Source: Ailurus styani
Lineage: Eukaryota > Chordata > Mammalia > Carnivora > Ailuridae
Assembly (NCBI GenBank): GCA_002007465.1
Contig: LNAC01000001.1
Location: 7,910,464-7,974,463, forward strand
Length of the DNA: 64,000 nt
Direction: 5' to 3'
Part shown: in pieces, positions 44,083 through 54,720 of the stretch
Position numbering within the stretch: the first letter of the stretch is position 1
Layout: every line of letters starts with the position of its first letter
Position numbers and translations under genes: made by a program
The notes under the pieces: model-generated
Seen by the model: the letters and a program-made list of their open reading frames with translations, nothing else
Database searches by the model: none
Told to the model about the DNA's origin: nothing

Positions 44083-44490
44083 TTCAGCAAACAATTACCT
44101 ACCATGTTGGTCACTGTTCCAGGTTCTGGAGTAGAGCAGCAAACAAAACAGACATAGAACCTTGTTTACCGGAAGCTTACAAATAGCAAGAAAAAGAAGT
44201 AAAATAGGTCAGCTCAAGGAGTCATAAGGGCAATGGAGAAAAATGAGGTAGGGAAGGGATGAGATGCACGGCAGAAAGGGGCAGGGGTAAGATCAGGTGG
44301 AGAAGCCAGAATGGGCCTCGGGGACCAGGGGGCCTTTGAGTAAAGGTATAAAGGAGGGACCTGTCGGGGAAGAGCAGGCCGAAGGTACAGCAAGTGCAAA
44401 GGCCCTGAGGCAGGGGCTTGCCTGGCCTGTTTGAGGAACATCGAGGAGGCTGGCATGGCTGGAACAGTGGGAATGAGCTTCAGAGCTGAG
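44083..44490 (-). mobile_element. L2 3' region, about 0.4 kb
   Basis: Reverse L2 with 'cactgttccaggttctggag', 'cagcaaacaaaacagacata', 'acagcaagtgcaaaggccct', 'gaggcaggggcttgcctggc' and 'ctgtttgaggaacatcgagg'. The best-preserved L2 in the window. Non-coding. Confidence 0.85.
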
Positions 44491-44686
44491 CGGGGAGAGG
44501 TCTGATGGCCGTAGTCTGGAGTTCACATGGGGCCTGGTGAGCCCTCCATGGAGTCATGGAGACAATTTGGGCAGATAACTGTGAACGTGAAAATCCCAAA
44601 TTATGAGTAGACATGGCCATTTTACTTTATTTTTTGCCAATTTGATTTAGTCAACCCAATCAGTGTGATATAGTATTGGATGGGGT

Positions 44687-44715
44687 TGTATTCGGGTTCT
44701 CTGGGGAAACAAAAC

Positions 44716-44781
<66 letters not shown>

Positions 44782-45125
44782 CTTGTTTTAAAGAATTGGC
44801 TCATATCATTACAGAGGCCGACAGCTCCCAAGATCCACAGGGTGAGTCAGGGCAAGCTGGAGCCCACGAGAGCCGATGGGCACAGCTCCAGGCCAAATGC
44901 CTGGGTCTCGAGCCCCAGGAGGGGCCCGTGTTTCTGTTCTGTCTTTGCAGGAAGGCAAGAGGAGCTCCCTCCTACTTGGGCAAGTGGATGGGTCCAGCTT
45001 TTTGTTTTATTCAGGCATTCCACTGATTGGGCGAGGCCCACCCGTGTTCGGAAGAACAGAGCCAGCTTCCCAGGTGTTTAAACCGTGCAGGCCTACTCAG
45101 AAGAGTTTCATGTTTGGCTCAAGGC
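44687..45125 (+). mobile_element. MLT2-like (ERVL) solitary LTR
   Basis: Starts 'tgtattcgggttctctgggg' then 'aaacaaaaccagtgtgtg'. After the TG repeat it reads 'agaattggctcatatcatta', 'cagaggccgacagctcccaa' and 'gatccacagggtgagtcagg', and near the end 'ccactgattgggcgaggccc' followed by 'acccgtgttcgg'. This matches an MLT2-type LTR, an old ERVL-related family. No internal viral genes are present. Confidence 0.8.
44718..44775 (+). repeat. (TG)29 microsatellite inside the LTR
   Basis: Uninterrupted TG dinucleotide run of about 58 bp at the place where MLT2 LTRs carry a short simple repeat. Very likely length-polymorphic. Confidence 0.97.
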
Positions 45126-45224
45126 TCTGCTGTCATCAGCTTGAAATACAGAATTTTTTAGCACGGGGCCCCACGTTTTCATTCTGTACTACACTCCACA
45201 CACCAACATAGCGGGTCCCCAGAG

Positions 45225-45320
45225 GAGATAACCTCGACTTCTGCACCGAGTTCTTATGAGGACTAAATGAGACAACACCTCGGCACCTTGCCCGACACGC
45301 AGCAGGTGCTTCGTGAAAGC
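45225..45320 (+). mobile_element. MIR 3' half
   Basis: 'ttcttatgaggactaaatga', 'gacaacacctcggcaccttg' and 'cccgacacgcagcaggtgct' follow the MIR 3' end. Confidence 0.7.
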
Positions 45321-46244
45321 CGGGGTCGCCGCTAGTGCCCAGCATGGACGCCCCGCTCGGGGCCTCCCTGGGCCACAGAGGGGAACGTGCCTAGTGCCTG
45401 TCCCACGGGACTTTATGGTCCAGGAAGATCGCAGCATGAGATGCCCCCATGGGGAGACTGAGGCACACCTCCTGGTTCTTCATCTTTGTTGGGAATTGAG
45501 GAGACTGGAGGGATCCTAGGAGGAAGGGGGCGATGACGGGAAAGAGTTGGGGTGGTCCCCGGGGCTGGAGAAGAGCCGTGTGGGGGGAGGGGAGCACGGG
45601 GCGAGAGGGCCAGGGGCCCCGGAGCTGGGGTCCTGACGGAGGAACCAGGCCCTCTGAGGCCACGCCCTGCAGGCTCACTGCCCGCTGGCTGGGGACCTGG
45701 GAGGTCAAGGTTCTACTGGCCGACGGTGTCCCCTGAGCGGCCGGTCTCTCTGAGCCCCAGGTCCTCACCCGGCAAACGGGCACAATGACACACATGAAGA
45801 GACCCGGCAAAATGCACACGAAACGATACGGGGCGGAGGGTACAGACTATCGTACACCCGGGGGGGCAGGCGAGGGGCTTCCGGCGATGCCTGGAGGTGC
45901 GAGGCCCCCTCCGGCCTTGAAGCTCTCCCCTAGAACACCGGGGAGCCAGCCGGCACCGCTGTAACCTGCTCGGCAGCAGAAGGCCCTGGGCTCGCTCTCG
46001 GACCTGCAAAGCCCCCACCTCACCCCCCAACACACCCCACGTCTTTTCTCCCCAAGGAGCTCAGAAGGTCCCCCTTGAAAGGCCAGCCGGCGTCATGTCA
46101 CCTCCCTCTGCACACCCCTCTGGGCTCCTGTGCTTGGAGACTGAAAGGCTGGGTCCCAATATGCCCCCTCCCTCCACCCCTGAGACCTCGTCCCACGGCG
46201 GGCCCCTCAGTTCCAGCACCGAGGACACGCTGGCTTCTTCTGCA
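45321..46244. other. Unassigned GC-rich 0.9 kb
   Basis: A weak MIR-like scrap lies near 45740-45830 ('ctctctgagccccaggtcct'). No gene was recognised. Confidence 0.4.
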
Positions 46245-46595
46245 CGTTGTCTCTCTAGCTCGTACCATCTCGGGGCCTTTGCCCTTGCCGTTCCCTCTGG
46301 CTGGAACCATCCCCCCACGAGGGTGACTCCCCTCCATGGCTTATTCCTCCACTTCCGTCACTTCCTGCTCCGATGCCCCCTCCTCAGACAGGCCTCCCCC
46401 TCCCTCACCCCCCCACCACCCGTTTCATCACTATCACGCACTTTCCCCCCTGCTGTATTGTCCTCACTGCCTGCATCGTGACGTACCGAATCTCTCGTTT
46501 ACGTTGTCCCCCCGCCAGCATACAAGCCCCACAGAGGTGAGAACCTTTATTTAGTTCACGTTGTTCTTATATCCCTAACACTCCGTTACCTGTAA
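46245..46595 (+). mobile_element. L2 3' region
   Basis: 'cggggcctttgcccttgccg', 'ttccctctggctggaaccat', 'gccccctcctcagacaggcc', 'caagccccacagaggtgaga' and 'acgttgttcttatatcccta' follow the L2 order closely. Confidence 0.82.
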
Positions 46596-47759
46596 AAACA
46601 GGTGTAGAAACCGAGGTTCAAGAAGACCATGGGCTCTGCTGCAAACCCCCAGCTCTGGAGCTGAGACTGGTCCCTGGGCAGGGGTGTGCTGGCCGGCGAA
46701 GACCCAGCTCTCCGCAGGGACAGGGCTTTGGGCAGGTCCTGGGTGCATTTGCTGGTTTCCATGGTGTAAGTACTTCCGCCAACACTGATGTCAAGTTACG
46801 GTCATGGCACTGAACGCGGAGTTGGGAAGAGATGCGTCCCACGGGCTCTGGAAAAGAGCTGGAATTTCCCTGATAGGCTTTCGTGTGCTAGACTGTTTAA
46901 TACGGCAGGGGAGAGAATTCCTGCTGCATGTCCCCCAAGCCTGAACCCCACCTCATATTCAAGAAAGTGGCCTCAGATGAATCCCTGGATGGTCCCGGGC
47001 CTTCGTTTCCCCGTCTGTATGATGTCCCCATTCTTGTGTCCAAAGCGTCCTGGAGGCCTGGTCATGCGCAGTTCCCCTGTAGAACACCAGGGGGCAGCCT
47101 TTCCCCATCGAAGAGGCTAGTGGCTGTAATTCCCTCCATCAGCGCATCCCTCTTAACTGAACCCTACCTGGTCCTAGGGGCCCTGCGCCGCTAATGAATC
47201 AGCGATTGTGCCCAGCCTGGGGCAGGCATCCACATAAAGGGCCCATTGTCTGCACTGAGGCCTTTTGTTCCAGCGGTGGCCCAGGGAAACTGGGATTGGG
47301 CTGGAGGCCCGATCATTCTCTGGTGGTCACCCTGAGGGGTGCTGGGGTGGAAGGACCCCCGCCAGGGCCCTCTCTCCTCTCCCCACCTTTGCCATCCCCA
47401 CCATCTTTGACAGGTGGTACCTCTCACCTGTGCCCTTGACTCTGTCTTGCTCCTGCAACCCAGGCCAGCCTGCCCCCGACGTCTGGAGTTTCCTTCCTCT
47501 AGTCTCAGGGATTCCTCTGGTTACTTTAACTCCATTGAATCCAGCTGGGCTTGGTGGGCGAGTGCTGTGAGCTGGGGTTTTAGCTGGAATTTTGGCTCCA
47601 TTTCCTTTTCTCATCCACTGCAGGGACAGGACTCAGGGACACATTCTTGGTGAACACGGGCTTTGGGACCTCTGTTAATGTGGGGTCAGCCAAGCCGGTC
47701 CCCATGGCAAACCTCAGCTCCACTCTCCTGACTCCCTATAGCCCGTGGGCCCCTCGCCA
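46596..47759. other. Unassigned 1.2 kb
   Basis: No gene or repeat was recognised. The frames of 81-110 codons here lack domains. Confidence 0.45.
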
Positions 47760-47875
47760 TCCTCCCAACTCCCTGGCTCCACCGGAGGGCCTTTGTACCT
47801 GCTGTCCCCTCTGCCCAGCACGGTCCTCCGACTTGTCTTTTAGGCTCCTGCTGTATTCCTCCTAGCAGACTCCAC
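47760..47875 (+). mobile_element. L2 fragment
   Basis: 'ggagggcctttgtacctgct' and 'gtcccctctgcccagcacgg' match the conserved L2 region. Confidence 0.65.
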
Positions 47876-48324
47876 CTGTCTTCGCTGCCCCCGGGGCTCT
47901 GTCAGAAGCCCCCAGGCTGGGCCTAGAATCTGACACTGCCTATGGATAGAAGCCATTTGTCCTGGCCTGTGAAGGTGGGTTTTGTTCCTTTCAAGAAAGC
48001 ACAGCAGCTCATTTTGCAGTGAGCCCCGCCTCTCCATACGCCTCCCTGCCTTCCCACACCCACCCCAGCGGGCCTCCAGCCACAGACACAGCTGACCTGA
48101 ACCTGGGTGACCCCATTCCAGGTGGAAGGGTGCACAGTGCACCCAAGTGGGGCTCGGTCTTGCGCATCAGCCTTGGGCCCAGATCAGGAAATAAGTCTGA
48201 GCCTGAAAGAAACTGGGCTCCGAGGCCCCAGTAAAGCCTTACCTGCCTTGTAACCAAGCCCACCAGGCTAGAGAGGCGGCACCAGAGTCTGACGAAGGGC
48301 ACACATCTGAAGGCAAATCAAAGG
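47876..48324. other. Unassigned 0.45 kb
   Basis: No gene or repeat was recognised. Confidence 0.45.
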
Positions 48325-48420
48325 TCAAATTCCAGCAGTGTGAGCCCAGGCAAGTCAGTTAAGTCTGCTGGGCCTCAGTTTCCCATCTGTGACGCGGGGG
48401 AGGGTAGCATCTGCATTCCA
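48325..48420 (+). mobile_element. MIR core
   Basis: 'gtgagcccaggcaagtcagt' and 'gggcctcagtttcccatctg' give a clear MIR core. Confidence 0.78.
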
Positions 48421-49349
48421 GGCCTTGGCGATCATCTGTGCTGAAGGACAGGGCTGCAAGGTGACCTGGGGCACATCATTGTGTGGCTCGGGGCAGCCAG
48501 GAGTCTGAGCTGCCCCTTCAGCTCTGCCCACCCCAGGAGTCATGTGAACGAGGGCGCCCGAGGGCGTTCGTGTCTGGAGCCTGGAGTGTCCGGAGCCTGG
48601 AGCAGTCACCGCTGTATGGGCCTTACCTGGTTCCCTGGCACCTGGGGCCCACGGCCTTTCGCACCACAACTGGGAATCACCGCATTTCCTCTTTGGGGAA
48701 AGTGGTCCATCTGAGCCTCCAGCACCTTTTGAAAATCCTAGAGTGGGAAGGTTGTCTTCCCTCAGTCTTCTTTGTTTGCTGTCTGGGGAGCTGAGGGTCT
48801 TTGTCCTGAAAATCCTCGCCCCAGGGCAAGTTCTCACAGTGATCCACCAAAGGGAAAGGGGGATGAGGGTGTGGGAGGGGGGCTGGTTTCTGCCTGCTGA
48901 CTTCCACCCTAGCCCATGTGCCAGGGGACGGAACCCACCCCCACTTCCCGGCAGGAGTGGTCGCTGCCCCGGTTCTCAGAGCTCGACTGACAGACCCAGA
49001 CTTAAATCCCAGCTGGCCCTGACCTCCAGCCATCTCTGGGTCTCAGGTGAGGACAGAAAGGAGCACACTCTTCAGGAAGGGGTTGGGGCCAGAGCTCCAC
49101 GCAGGACCCACGTGCTCCGCTGGGGTGTCCTGAGGGGCTATTTCACTAGCAGGAGTGTGGCCGGGGAGGAGGTAAACAAACGTCACCTGGCTGTCTCATC
49201 CTGCAGGAGAAGCGACAATCTGTGCAGAGCAATGGAAGGTTTGACTTTCCAGGACTACCGGTCCCATAAAAACGAAAGCACACTCTTTGCTGAGGGACAA
49301 GGCCTGACTGCTAAAATATTTCATACTGGGGTTTAATAATACAAAAATA
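48421..49349. other. Unassigned 0.9 kb
   Basis: A possible MIR scrap lies at about 48985-49065 ('cccagacttaaatcccagct'). The 197-codon frame at 48743-49336 (+) has no domain and ends in A-rich flank next to the SINE. Confidence 0.4.
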
Positions 49350-49350
49350 G

Positions 49351-49568
49351 GGGGTGCCTGGGTGGCTCAATGGGTAAAAGCCTCTGCCTTCGGCTCAGGT
49401 CGTGATCTCAGGGTCCTGGGATCGAGCCCCGCATCGGGCTCTCTGCTCAGCGGGGAGCCTGCTTCCTCCTCTCTCTCTGCCTGACTCTCTGCCTACTTGT
49501 GATCTCTCTCTCTCTCTCTGTTAAATAAATGGATAAAATCTTAAAAAATATATATGTATATATATATA
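49351..49568 (+). mobile_element. Can-SINE, mustelid-type, upper of a stacked pair
   Basis: 'ggggtgcctgggtggctcaa', 'tctgccttcggctcaggtcg', 'tctgcctacttgtgatctct', (AAAT) tail and an AT-dinucleotide run. Flanking repeats are 'aatacaaaaat' at 49338-49348 and again at 49569-49579. Well preserved. Confidence 0.96.
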
Positions 49569-49580
49569 AATACAAAAATG

Positions 49581-49790
49581 GGGGCACCTGGGAGGTTCAG
49601 TCGCATAAGGGACCGGCTCTTGGTATTTCGGCTCAGGCCGTGATCTCAGGGTCCTGGGATTGAGCCCCTGGTCAGGCTCTGCCCTCAGCGGGGAGCCTGC
49701 TGGAGATGCTCTCCCCACTCTCCCCGCCCCTCCCCCACCTCACATCGCATGCCCACTCTCTCTAAATAAAACCTTTAAAAAAAATAATAA
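49581..49790 (+). mobile_element. Can-SINE, older subtype, lower of a stacked pair
   Basis: 'ggggcacctgggaggttcag', 'ggctcttggtatttcggctc' and 'tctccccactctccccgccc' with an A-rich tail. A further 'aaatacaaaaa' follows at about 49791-49801. More diverged than its neighbour, so it inserted first and the mustelid-type copy landed at the same target afterwards. Confidence 0.95.
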
Positions 49791-49801
49791 AAATACAAAA
49801 A

Positions 49802-52263
49802 GGTGTACAAAAAGAACCCTCCTCTGTGATGAGCTGTATTCACACGCAGCCTTGATGGGGTTGACAGAGACAACAACAGGTGGGAATCTCCCTTCGTGCT
49901 TGAACCTGAAGCCAGGCCTGCTTTTCCACCTGCTGCAAGTGCCACTGGCTGGTGGGTGGTCTGTTCCTGGTGCTGCCAGTGAGGACGGGGGCCGAGGCAG
50001 GAGGCCCAGGTCAGACCCCCGGGTCCGAGGAGGAGGCAGCAAGGCCCTAGCCCGGAGGACTGTACATCTCAGACCCAGACCCGCCCGAGGTGGCCTTTCC
50101 CACGTGTGCCAACCTCCAGGTCGCTCAGCTCACCGTCCTGAGCCGCCTCTTCCTTGAGAAGGTCTCTCTTCTCTCCCCCCGTGGTTTGCAGCAACCTCTG
50201 TAATTCGATCTTGTAATAATATCCCTGAAAAGACTGTGGTTGGTGCCGAGATTGCACTTTTTGTTTGTTTATTTTTCTAATTTGTTCATCCCTTTTGTGA
50301 TGAAGGTAGAGAGCAGACACTATTCAGGGACACGGACACCCAAGGCCACAGCTTGCGGGGCTGGACCAGGCTGCGAGATGGTCACCCCACCTCCCCCTCC
50401 CGGCCACAGCAGTCTCAGGCTGGGGTCTCATTGGAGCTTTTGGGGCACCCTGGACCCTGACACTCCAGGAGGCGTGGTGGGGGCGAGGACAAGAGGGTCC
50501 CCGAGCTGTGGGGTGGGGCATCGGATCACCATGCTCAGGCCACACACCTACGGCCACCTGCTCCCCCAACAGCCACAGAGCTACCACGTAATTCCAGGCT
50601 CAGGGGAAGGCTGCGCCTCTCCAGTCCGTGGCCGACTCAGCAACAGCCCTCCCCACCTCCTGGGGGCCTCAGGTCCAGGGGGTAGACGGAGCACAGACCC
50701 CTGGCTCCCGAGGGCTCCCCCAGCCCCTCCTCCTGGCTGGAGGTCAGAGAGGTTGATGGAGTGTCAGCAGCTGCCGCCAGGCCCCACATTCCTGCCTGAG
50801 GGCAGCGTCCCCTGTCCCAATCCTTACTCCCAAGTCCCTTTGTCCCCTGGAGCCCAGCCCCTGGCCCTGGCGTCCAGAAGCCTTCCCTGGCCTCACCACT
50901 GTGTGGAAGAGCCCACGGGGAAGACCGTTCCCCCTAATGTTCTGTTCCAGGTGGGATTCTTGGGAGCAGCTTAGGACAAACATCAGAAGGGCACTGGGAG
51001 CAAGGGGCTGAGACTCCATGGGTGTCCTTTGGGGCCCACCAGGGATGACCGTGCTCCACTCACACTCCTTCCATGGGTAACCTCTACTCTGAAGTTTCCG
51101 TTCGGCCACGGGCGCGCCTCTTTGCTGGGTGGGCCGGCCACTGAGATGACCAGGACCACCAACAAGGAGGCAGATTCCCGGATGGAAATGCGGGCGGCCG
51201 GGCAGCCAGGCACCCAAATGCCGGCATCCACGGACCACCGGAACGGGGGCTCGGCCTCCCTGAAGGCCCTCGTGAGTCTGGCAGGGCAGCCTGAGTGGAT
51301 CGTGTCCAGACTCCTGAGATGTGGCCTGGCTGCGGAGTGTCCGGTGTGGGGCCGACCCCTGTGCAGCCACGGGCTGGGGAAGCCACATCCACCCACGGGC
51401 CCCAGAGAATGGCTCAGAATAAATTCGGGCAACGAGTCCCACGTGCCTCCCAGTGAGCGTGAAGTGTGATCGCTGGAGAGCAGAAGGTGGTCTCCGAGGG
51501 GGCTTCCCAGGGTACTGGCGATTGCTGGTTTTCAGAGGACTGCCCAAGACGAGGGCTGCTCCGCGGGTCTGCTCCGTGCTTTCCGGGGTGAGCCAGGGGC
51601 GCTGCTGACTCGGAGGCTGTGCATCTTTTCAGCCACAAAGACAAGAGCACTCTTCTCCCTTTCTTCCCCTCCTCCCTCAAAGAAGCCCCTTGCGGGGTGA
51701 ATCTTGTCAGCTGTGCCTTTGAACCTGGAACCAGCTTGGGCCTGCGTCACGTCCAGTCCCTCCTCTGCTTCTAAACCTCCTGCGGGCTGCGGCGCGAGGT
51801 TCCCACACCGAGGCCCAGCTCGAGGCCAGCCCCTGCCTGCTCTTCGGCCCCCTTTCCCATGGATCGCCTGCCTCCCCTGTTCCCTACACACCCAGCCACT
51901 GAGCGCAATTGACTTGCTGCAAAACCCTCTTGGTCCCGGGCCAGGCCCCGGACAGGCAGCCCTGGCTGTCCCCCCACCTTGCTGGTCACGCTTCTCCCCC
52001 ATCCCCCTCTCCCATCCTAGCCAGGAGTCTTACTGGGGAGCAGAGGGTTGCACCCCAGGTGAGTACTCCAGAGTCAAGACCCAGGCTGGCAGGGCTCTGC
52101 CCATGGGAGAAATCCTCAGGGGCTGAGCAGCCCCCGGGGGAGGCAGCCTTCCGGCTCCAAAGCCCAGTTCTGCGCTTGCCTGCTGAGCATCTCCGAGGGG
52201 AGTACGTGCCTCCCCAAGTCCAGTTCTTCTGTCTGCGAAAAGCAGAAAAGCACATGGCAATAG
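49802..52263. other. 2.5 kb GC-rich, repeat-poor DNA without a recognised gene
   Basis: Frames of 244 (50240-50974, +), 267 (50744-51547, -), 149, 146, 156 and 140 codons crowd both strands, which is expected of GC-rich DNA. None shows a domain or coherent splice sites. No repeat family was recognised. Confidence 0.45.
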
Positions 52264-52264
52264 N
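52264..52264. other. Assembly gap, one N
   Basis: Single ambiguous base. Unlike the N at 35788 and 37118, the flanks are not duplicated; base composition changes abruptly here from GC-rich to AT-rich. Confidence 0.99.
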
Positions 52265-52514
52265 TTACCTAATGCTTCCTCTCACCTTACCACTAATGGC
52301 CTTCATCTTCTTTGTATCTCCAGATCCTTTCCCCTCTCCTTAACTCAGGATGGCATATATATCTTATTTTTCCTGACTGTTTTTGAAATCTCATGTCTGT
52401 GGATTCCCCAGATGGGGGAAACTAAATTTGATTTTCTCCTACAAAACTGTCTCATGTAAATTTAATTCTTGGTCCAGCCAAAAGAATCTTGAACAGAGGA
52501 GAATTTCTTCCTTC
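52265..52514. other. AT-rich island between two gaps, possibly misplaced; LTR-like wording
   Basis: 250 bp of different composition from both sides, bounded by the N at 52264 and the N run at 52515. The right part ('gtctcatgtaaatttaattc', 'ttggtccagccaaaagaatc') reminds me of the 3' part of a mammalian class I LTR, but I could not name it. It could be a real repeat that broke the assembly, or a contig placed wrongly. Confidence 0.5.
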
Positions 52515-52550
52515 NNNNNNNNNNNNNNNNNNNNNNNNNNNNNNNNNNNN
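52515..52550. other. Assembly gap, 36 N
   Basis: Run of N. The C-rich sequence to the right ('acacccccacatccccccca') is a difficult template and may be the cause. Confidence 0.99.
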
Positions 52551-52869
52551 ACACCCCCACATCCCCCCCACACCCTGCACCCCCATCTACCTGGCTGGTG
52601 ATGGGTGTTCAACAAATGTCAGATGCTGTCTCTATCGCGTCACTCCCTTTGAAATCCAAAACAGCTGGAAAGCTGAGCCACCCGGGGTGTAAATCCAGAT
52701 GTGCATTGCCCATTCCCAATGCGCCCCGCGTGCCCCGCTGGTTTTTGTCCCAAGTCCTGGACCCGGCCTGGGTCAGGGGTTCAGTACAGCGGGGGCAGCT
52801 TGTCCCTGGAGCCCCGCAGACTCGCTACCCTGCGCCGCCCCTCCCGGCTCCACGGTCCCAGGACCGGTT
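52551..52869. other. C-rich low complexity then unassigned DNA
   Basis: About 45 bp of 'ccccc'-rich sequence follows the gap, then GC-rich DNA without a recognised feature. Confidence 0.5.
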
Positions 52870-52970
52870 TGCCGGGTCTGTTCCATCCCCACCGTGTCCC
52901 TCGCGCCCAGGACAGCCACGGACACGTGAGGTGCTCCGTACATGTTTGTCAGCTGAATGCAAGTGACATA
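52870..52970 (+). mobile_element. Probable L2 3' end
   Basis: 'gcgcccaggacagccacgga' and 'gtgaggtgctccgtacatgt', then 'ttgtcagctgaatg', match the L2 terminus ('CCTGGCACA..GTAGGTGCTCAATAAATATTTGTTGAATGA'). Confidence 0.5.
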
Positions 52971-52999
52971 ACGTTGTGGAGTCTCAACTTCTGCCGCTG

Positions 53000-53460
53000 C
53001 GAAGGGGACCCGTAACAGAACGAGGAGGAGGAAGTGAGACGACGTCGTGGGACTGGCGAGCGCCTAGCGCGCAGCCCGCAGAAGCTACCCGGGGAGCGCG
53101 GACAGGTCACACCGGACGAGCTCGTGGCTCCCGGGGGCCTGGAATTCTCAGGTGAGCACAGCCACCCTTCCTGCTGCCTCTTTGCAAAGCACAGGAATTT
53201 TACTTTTCCGTCTAAACCTCCGGAAATGTGTTTGCTCAAACAAAATCCAGCAGGTCTCGGCAAAAGAACCCCTGAGCACGTCCGTGAGAACGCAGAGGCG
53301 ACTTTGGATGGATTCCTGGGCCCACACTCGAGGACACTGCCCGGCACCCGAAGTCGGGCTTTGCTGCACTGCTGGGGGTCCCGCGCTCCCAGGCCCCGCG
53401 GGGCCCCGCCTTCCGTCCTGCTAACAGCTTAGGAGAAGCGAGCCGGTCCGGGGCTGTTCC
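53000..53460 (+). promoter_or_regulatory. Candidate CpG island with a donor-like site
   Basis: CpG-rich ('gcgagcgcctagcgcgcagc', 'ggggagcgcggacaggtcac'), with a perfect 10-bp palindrome 'acgacgtcgt' at 53039-53048 containing a CRE-like GACGTC core. A donor-like 'ggaattctcaggtgagcaca' is present (GT at about 53152). A 132-codon frame (53034-53432, +) reads through the donor but has no recognised domain. Confidence 0.35.
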
Positions 53461-54029
53461 CTCCGCCAGGACTGAAATTGCCCTCGGAAACTTGCCACGG
53501 GCGGCTAAGCCAAGTGATAGAAAGAAAATCGAGGGTTTATATATTTTTTAAATAAAGGAATTCTAATTCCAATAAAAAATAATGTCCTTCCATGGCCAAT
53601 TGCCATTTCCCCGCTTTCTTCTTCTCTTTTTAATAAAAATTTTTATTGTGCACATTAGGTTAACCAGATCTGAGCACAGCCTCTCTCGGAGACTCCGAGT
53701 CACTGGAGGGGAACCGCAGCAGGCTCCTGCCTGGATTTTGAATCAGGCGGCCCGTGGGGAAGGAGGGAGTTCACACGGGCTCCCGGGAGAGCAACCGAGC
53801 AGGTCTTCTGATCAGAGCTCGGGGGTGCGTTTGCCCCCAAAGAAAGTAAAAATCTTATTCACGCTTTTTAACATAAGGATTCTGGTTTTGCGTAGAGGCA
53901 ATTACCAGCCCTGCCGTCTAGTTTCGGATTGAACTCCCAAGATCCAGTGCCTGGAGGAAGTTCAAGGGATGGGGGACGGGGCTCCACAGGCCTGGCTGGA
54001 TGTACTTCTCAGCGGAACGTTCTCTCCCT
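53461..54029. other. Unassigned 0.57 kb
   Basis: AT-rich at 53530-53650, then GC-rich. No gene or repeat was recognised. Confidence 0.45.
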
Positions 54030-54235
54030 GGGAGTCAGACAGGTCCGATCCTAACACTGCTACTTGGTGTATGAATCTCGGGCAAATTAGTGAACATGTC
54101 TGCATCCCGGCTTCATTATGTATCAAATGTGGAGCAATAATCCCTGCCTCGGAGGATGTAGAGAAGATCAGAGCGTAGAGTATACACAGAGTGTGGGGCA
54201 CGAGCCTGGACCCATGATGCTCAGCATGGCGGATA
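54030..54235 (+). mobile_element. MIR, nearly complete
   Basis: 'gtccgatcctaacactgcta', 'tgtatgaatctcgggcaaat', 'tatcaaatgtggagcaataa' and 'tccctgcctcggaggatgta' follow the MIR order. Confidence 0.78.
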
Positions 54236-54361
54236 TACTCAGACGATGACCACAGTGGTCATAGGATGCTCAGAGTGTCGTCAGCAGCAACCCCCACATT
54301 TTTCCATCCGTCTAACCAGCAGTAAGTGCCTGATGAGGGGTAGGTAAGTTCAAAAGCGTTT

Positions 54362-54720
54362 ACTGGCTAGCTAATGCTAAATAACAACCAGCCCCAAAGC
54401 TCAGTGACTTAAAATGGCAAGCTTTTATTATTTAGAGTTCATGAATCGAGGCTGGGGATTGACTGATCTCCACTGGGCTTAGCTGATGTTGGCAGAGTTT
54501 AGTCACAGATCTGAGAGTCTCTGGCTGCTGGCTGACATAGGCTGACTTCTTTAGGGCTACCGGGGCACCCCAGCAGTGCAAGTGAGAGCAAGCAGAAACA
54601 TGCGAATCCCTTAGAACCAGGTTTAGAACTGGTCACATCTGCCACAGGCTATTGAGCACAGCAACCCCCAGATTCAAGGGGTAGAGAGACAGACCCCACC
54701 TCTTCAGTGGGAGAAACTGC
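54362..54720 (+). mobile_element. LTR-type repeat, same kind as at 33.7 kb
   Basis: 'ataacaaccagccccaaagc', 'tcagtgacttaaaatggcaa', 'ttatttagagttcatgaatc', 'tagaactggtcacatctgcc' and 'agacagaccccacctcttca'. The order matches an abundant old mammalian LTR-like repeat. Family name uncertain. Confidence 0.6.

Noticed and set aside
50240..51547. 244-codon plus and 267-codon minus frames
   Set aside because: Overlap on opposite strands in GC-rich DNA, with no domain or conserved motif.
52265..52514. Clear endogenous retrovirus
   Set aside because: Only a vague LTR-like wording over 250 bp, bounded by gaps; no second LTR or viral gene was seen.
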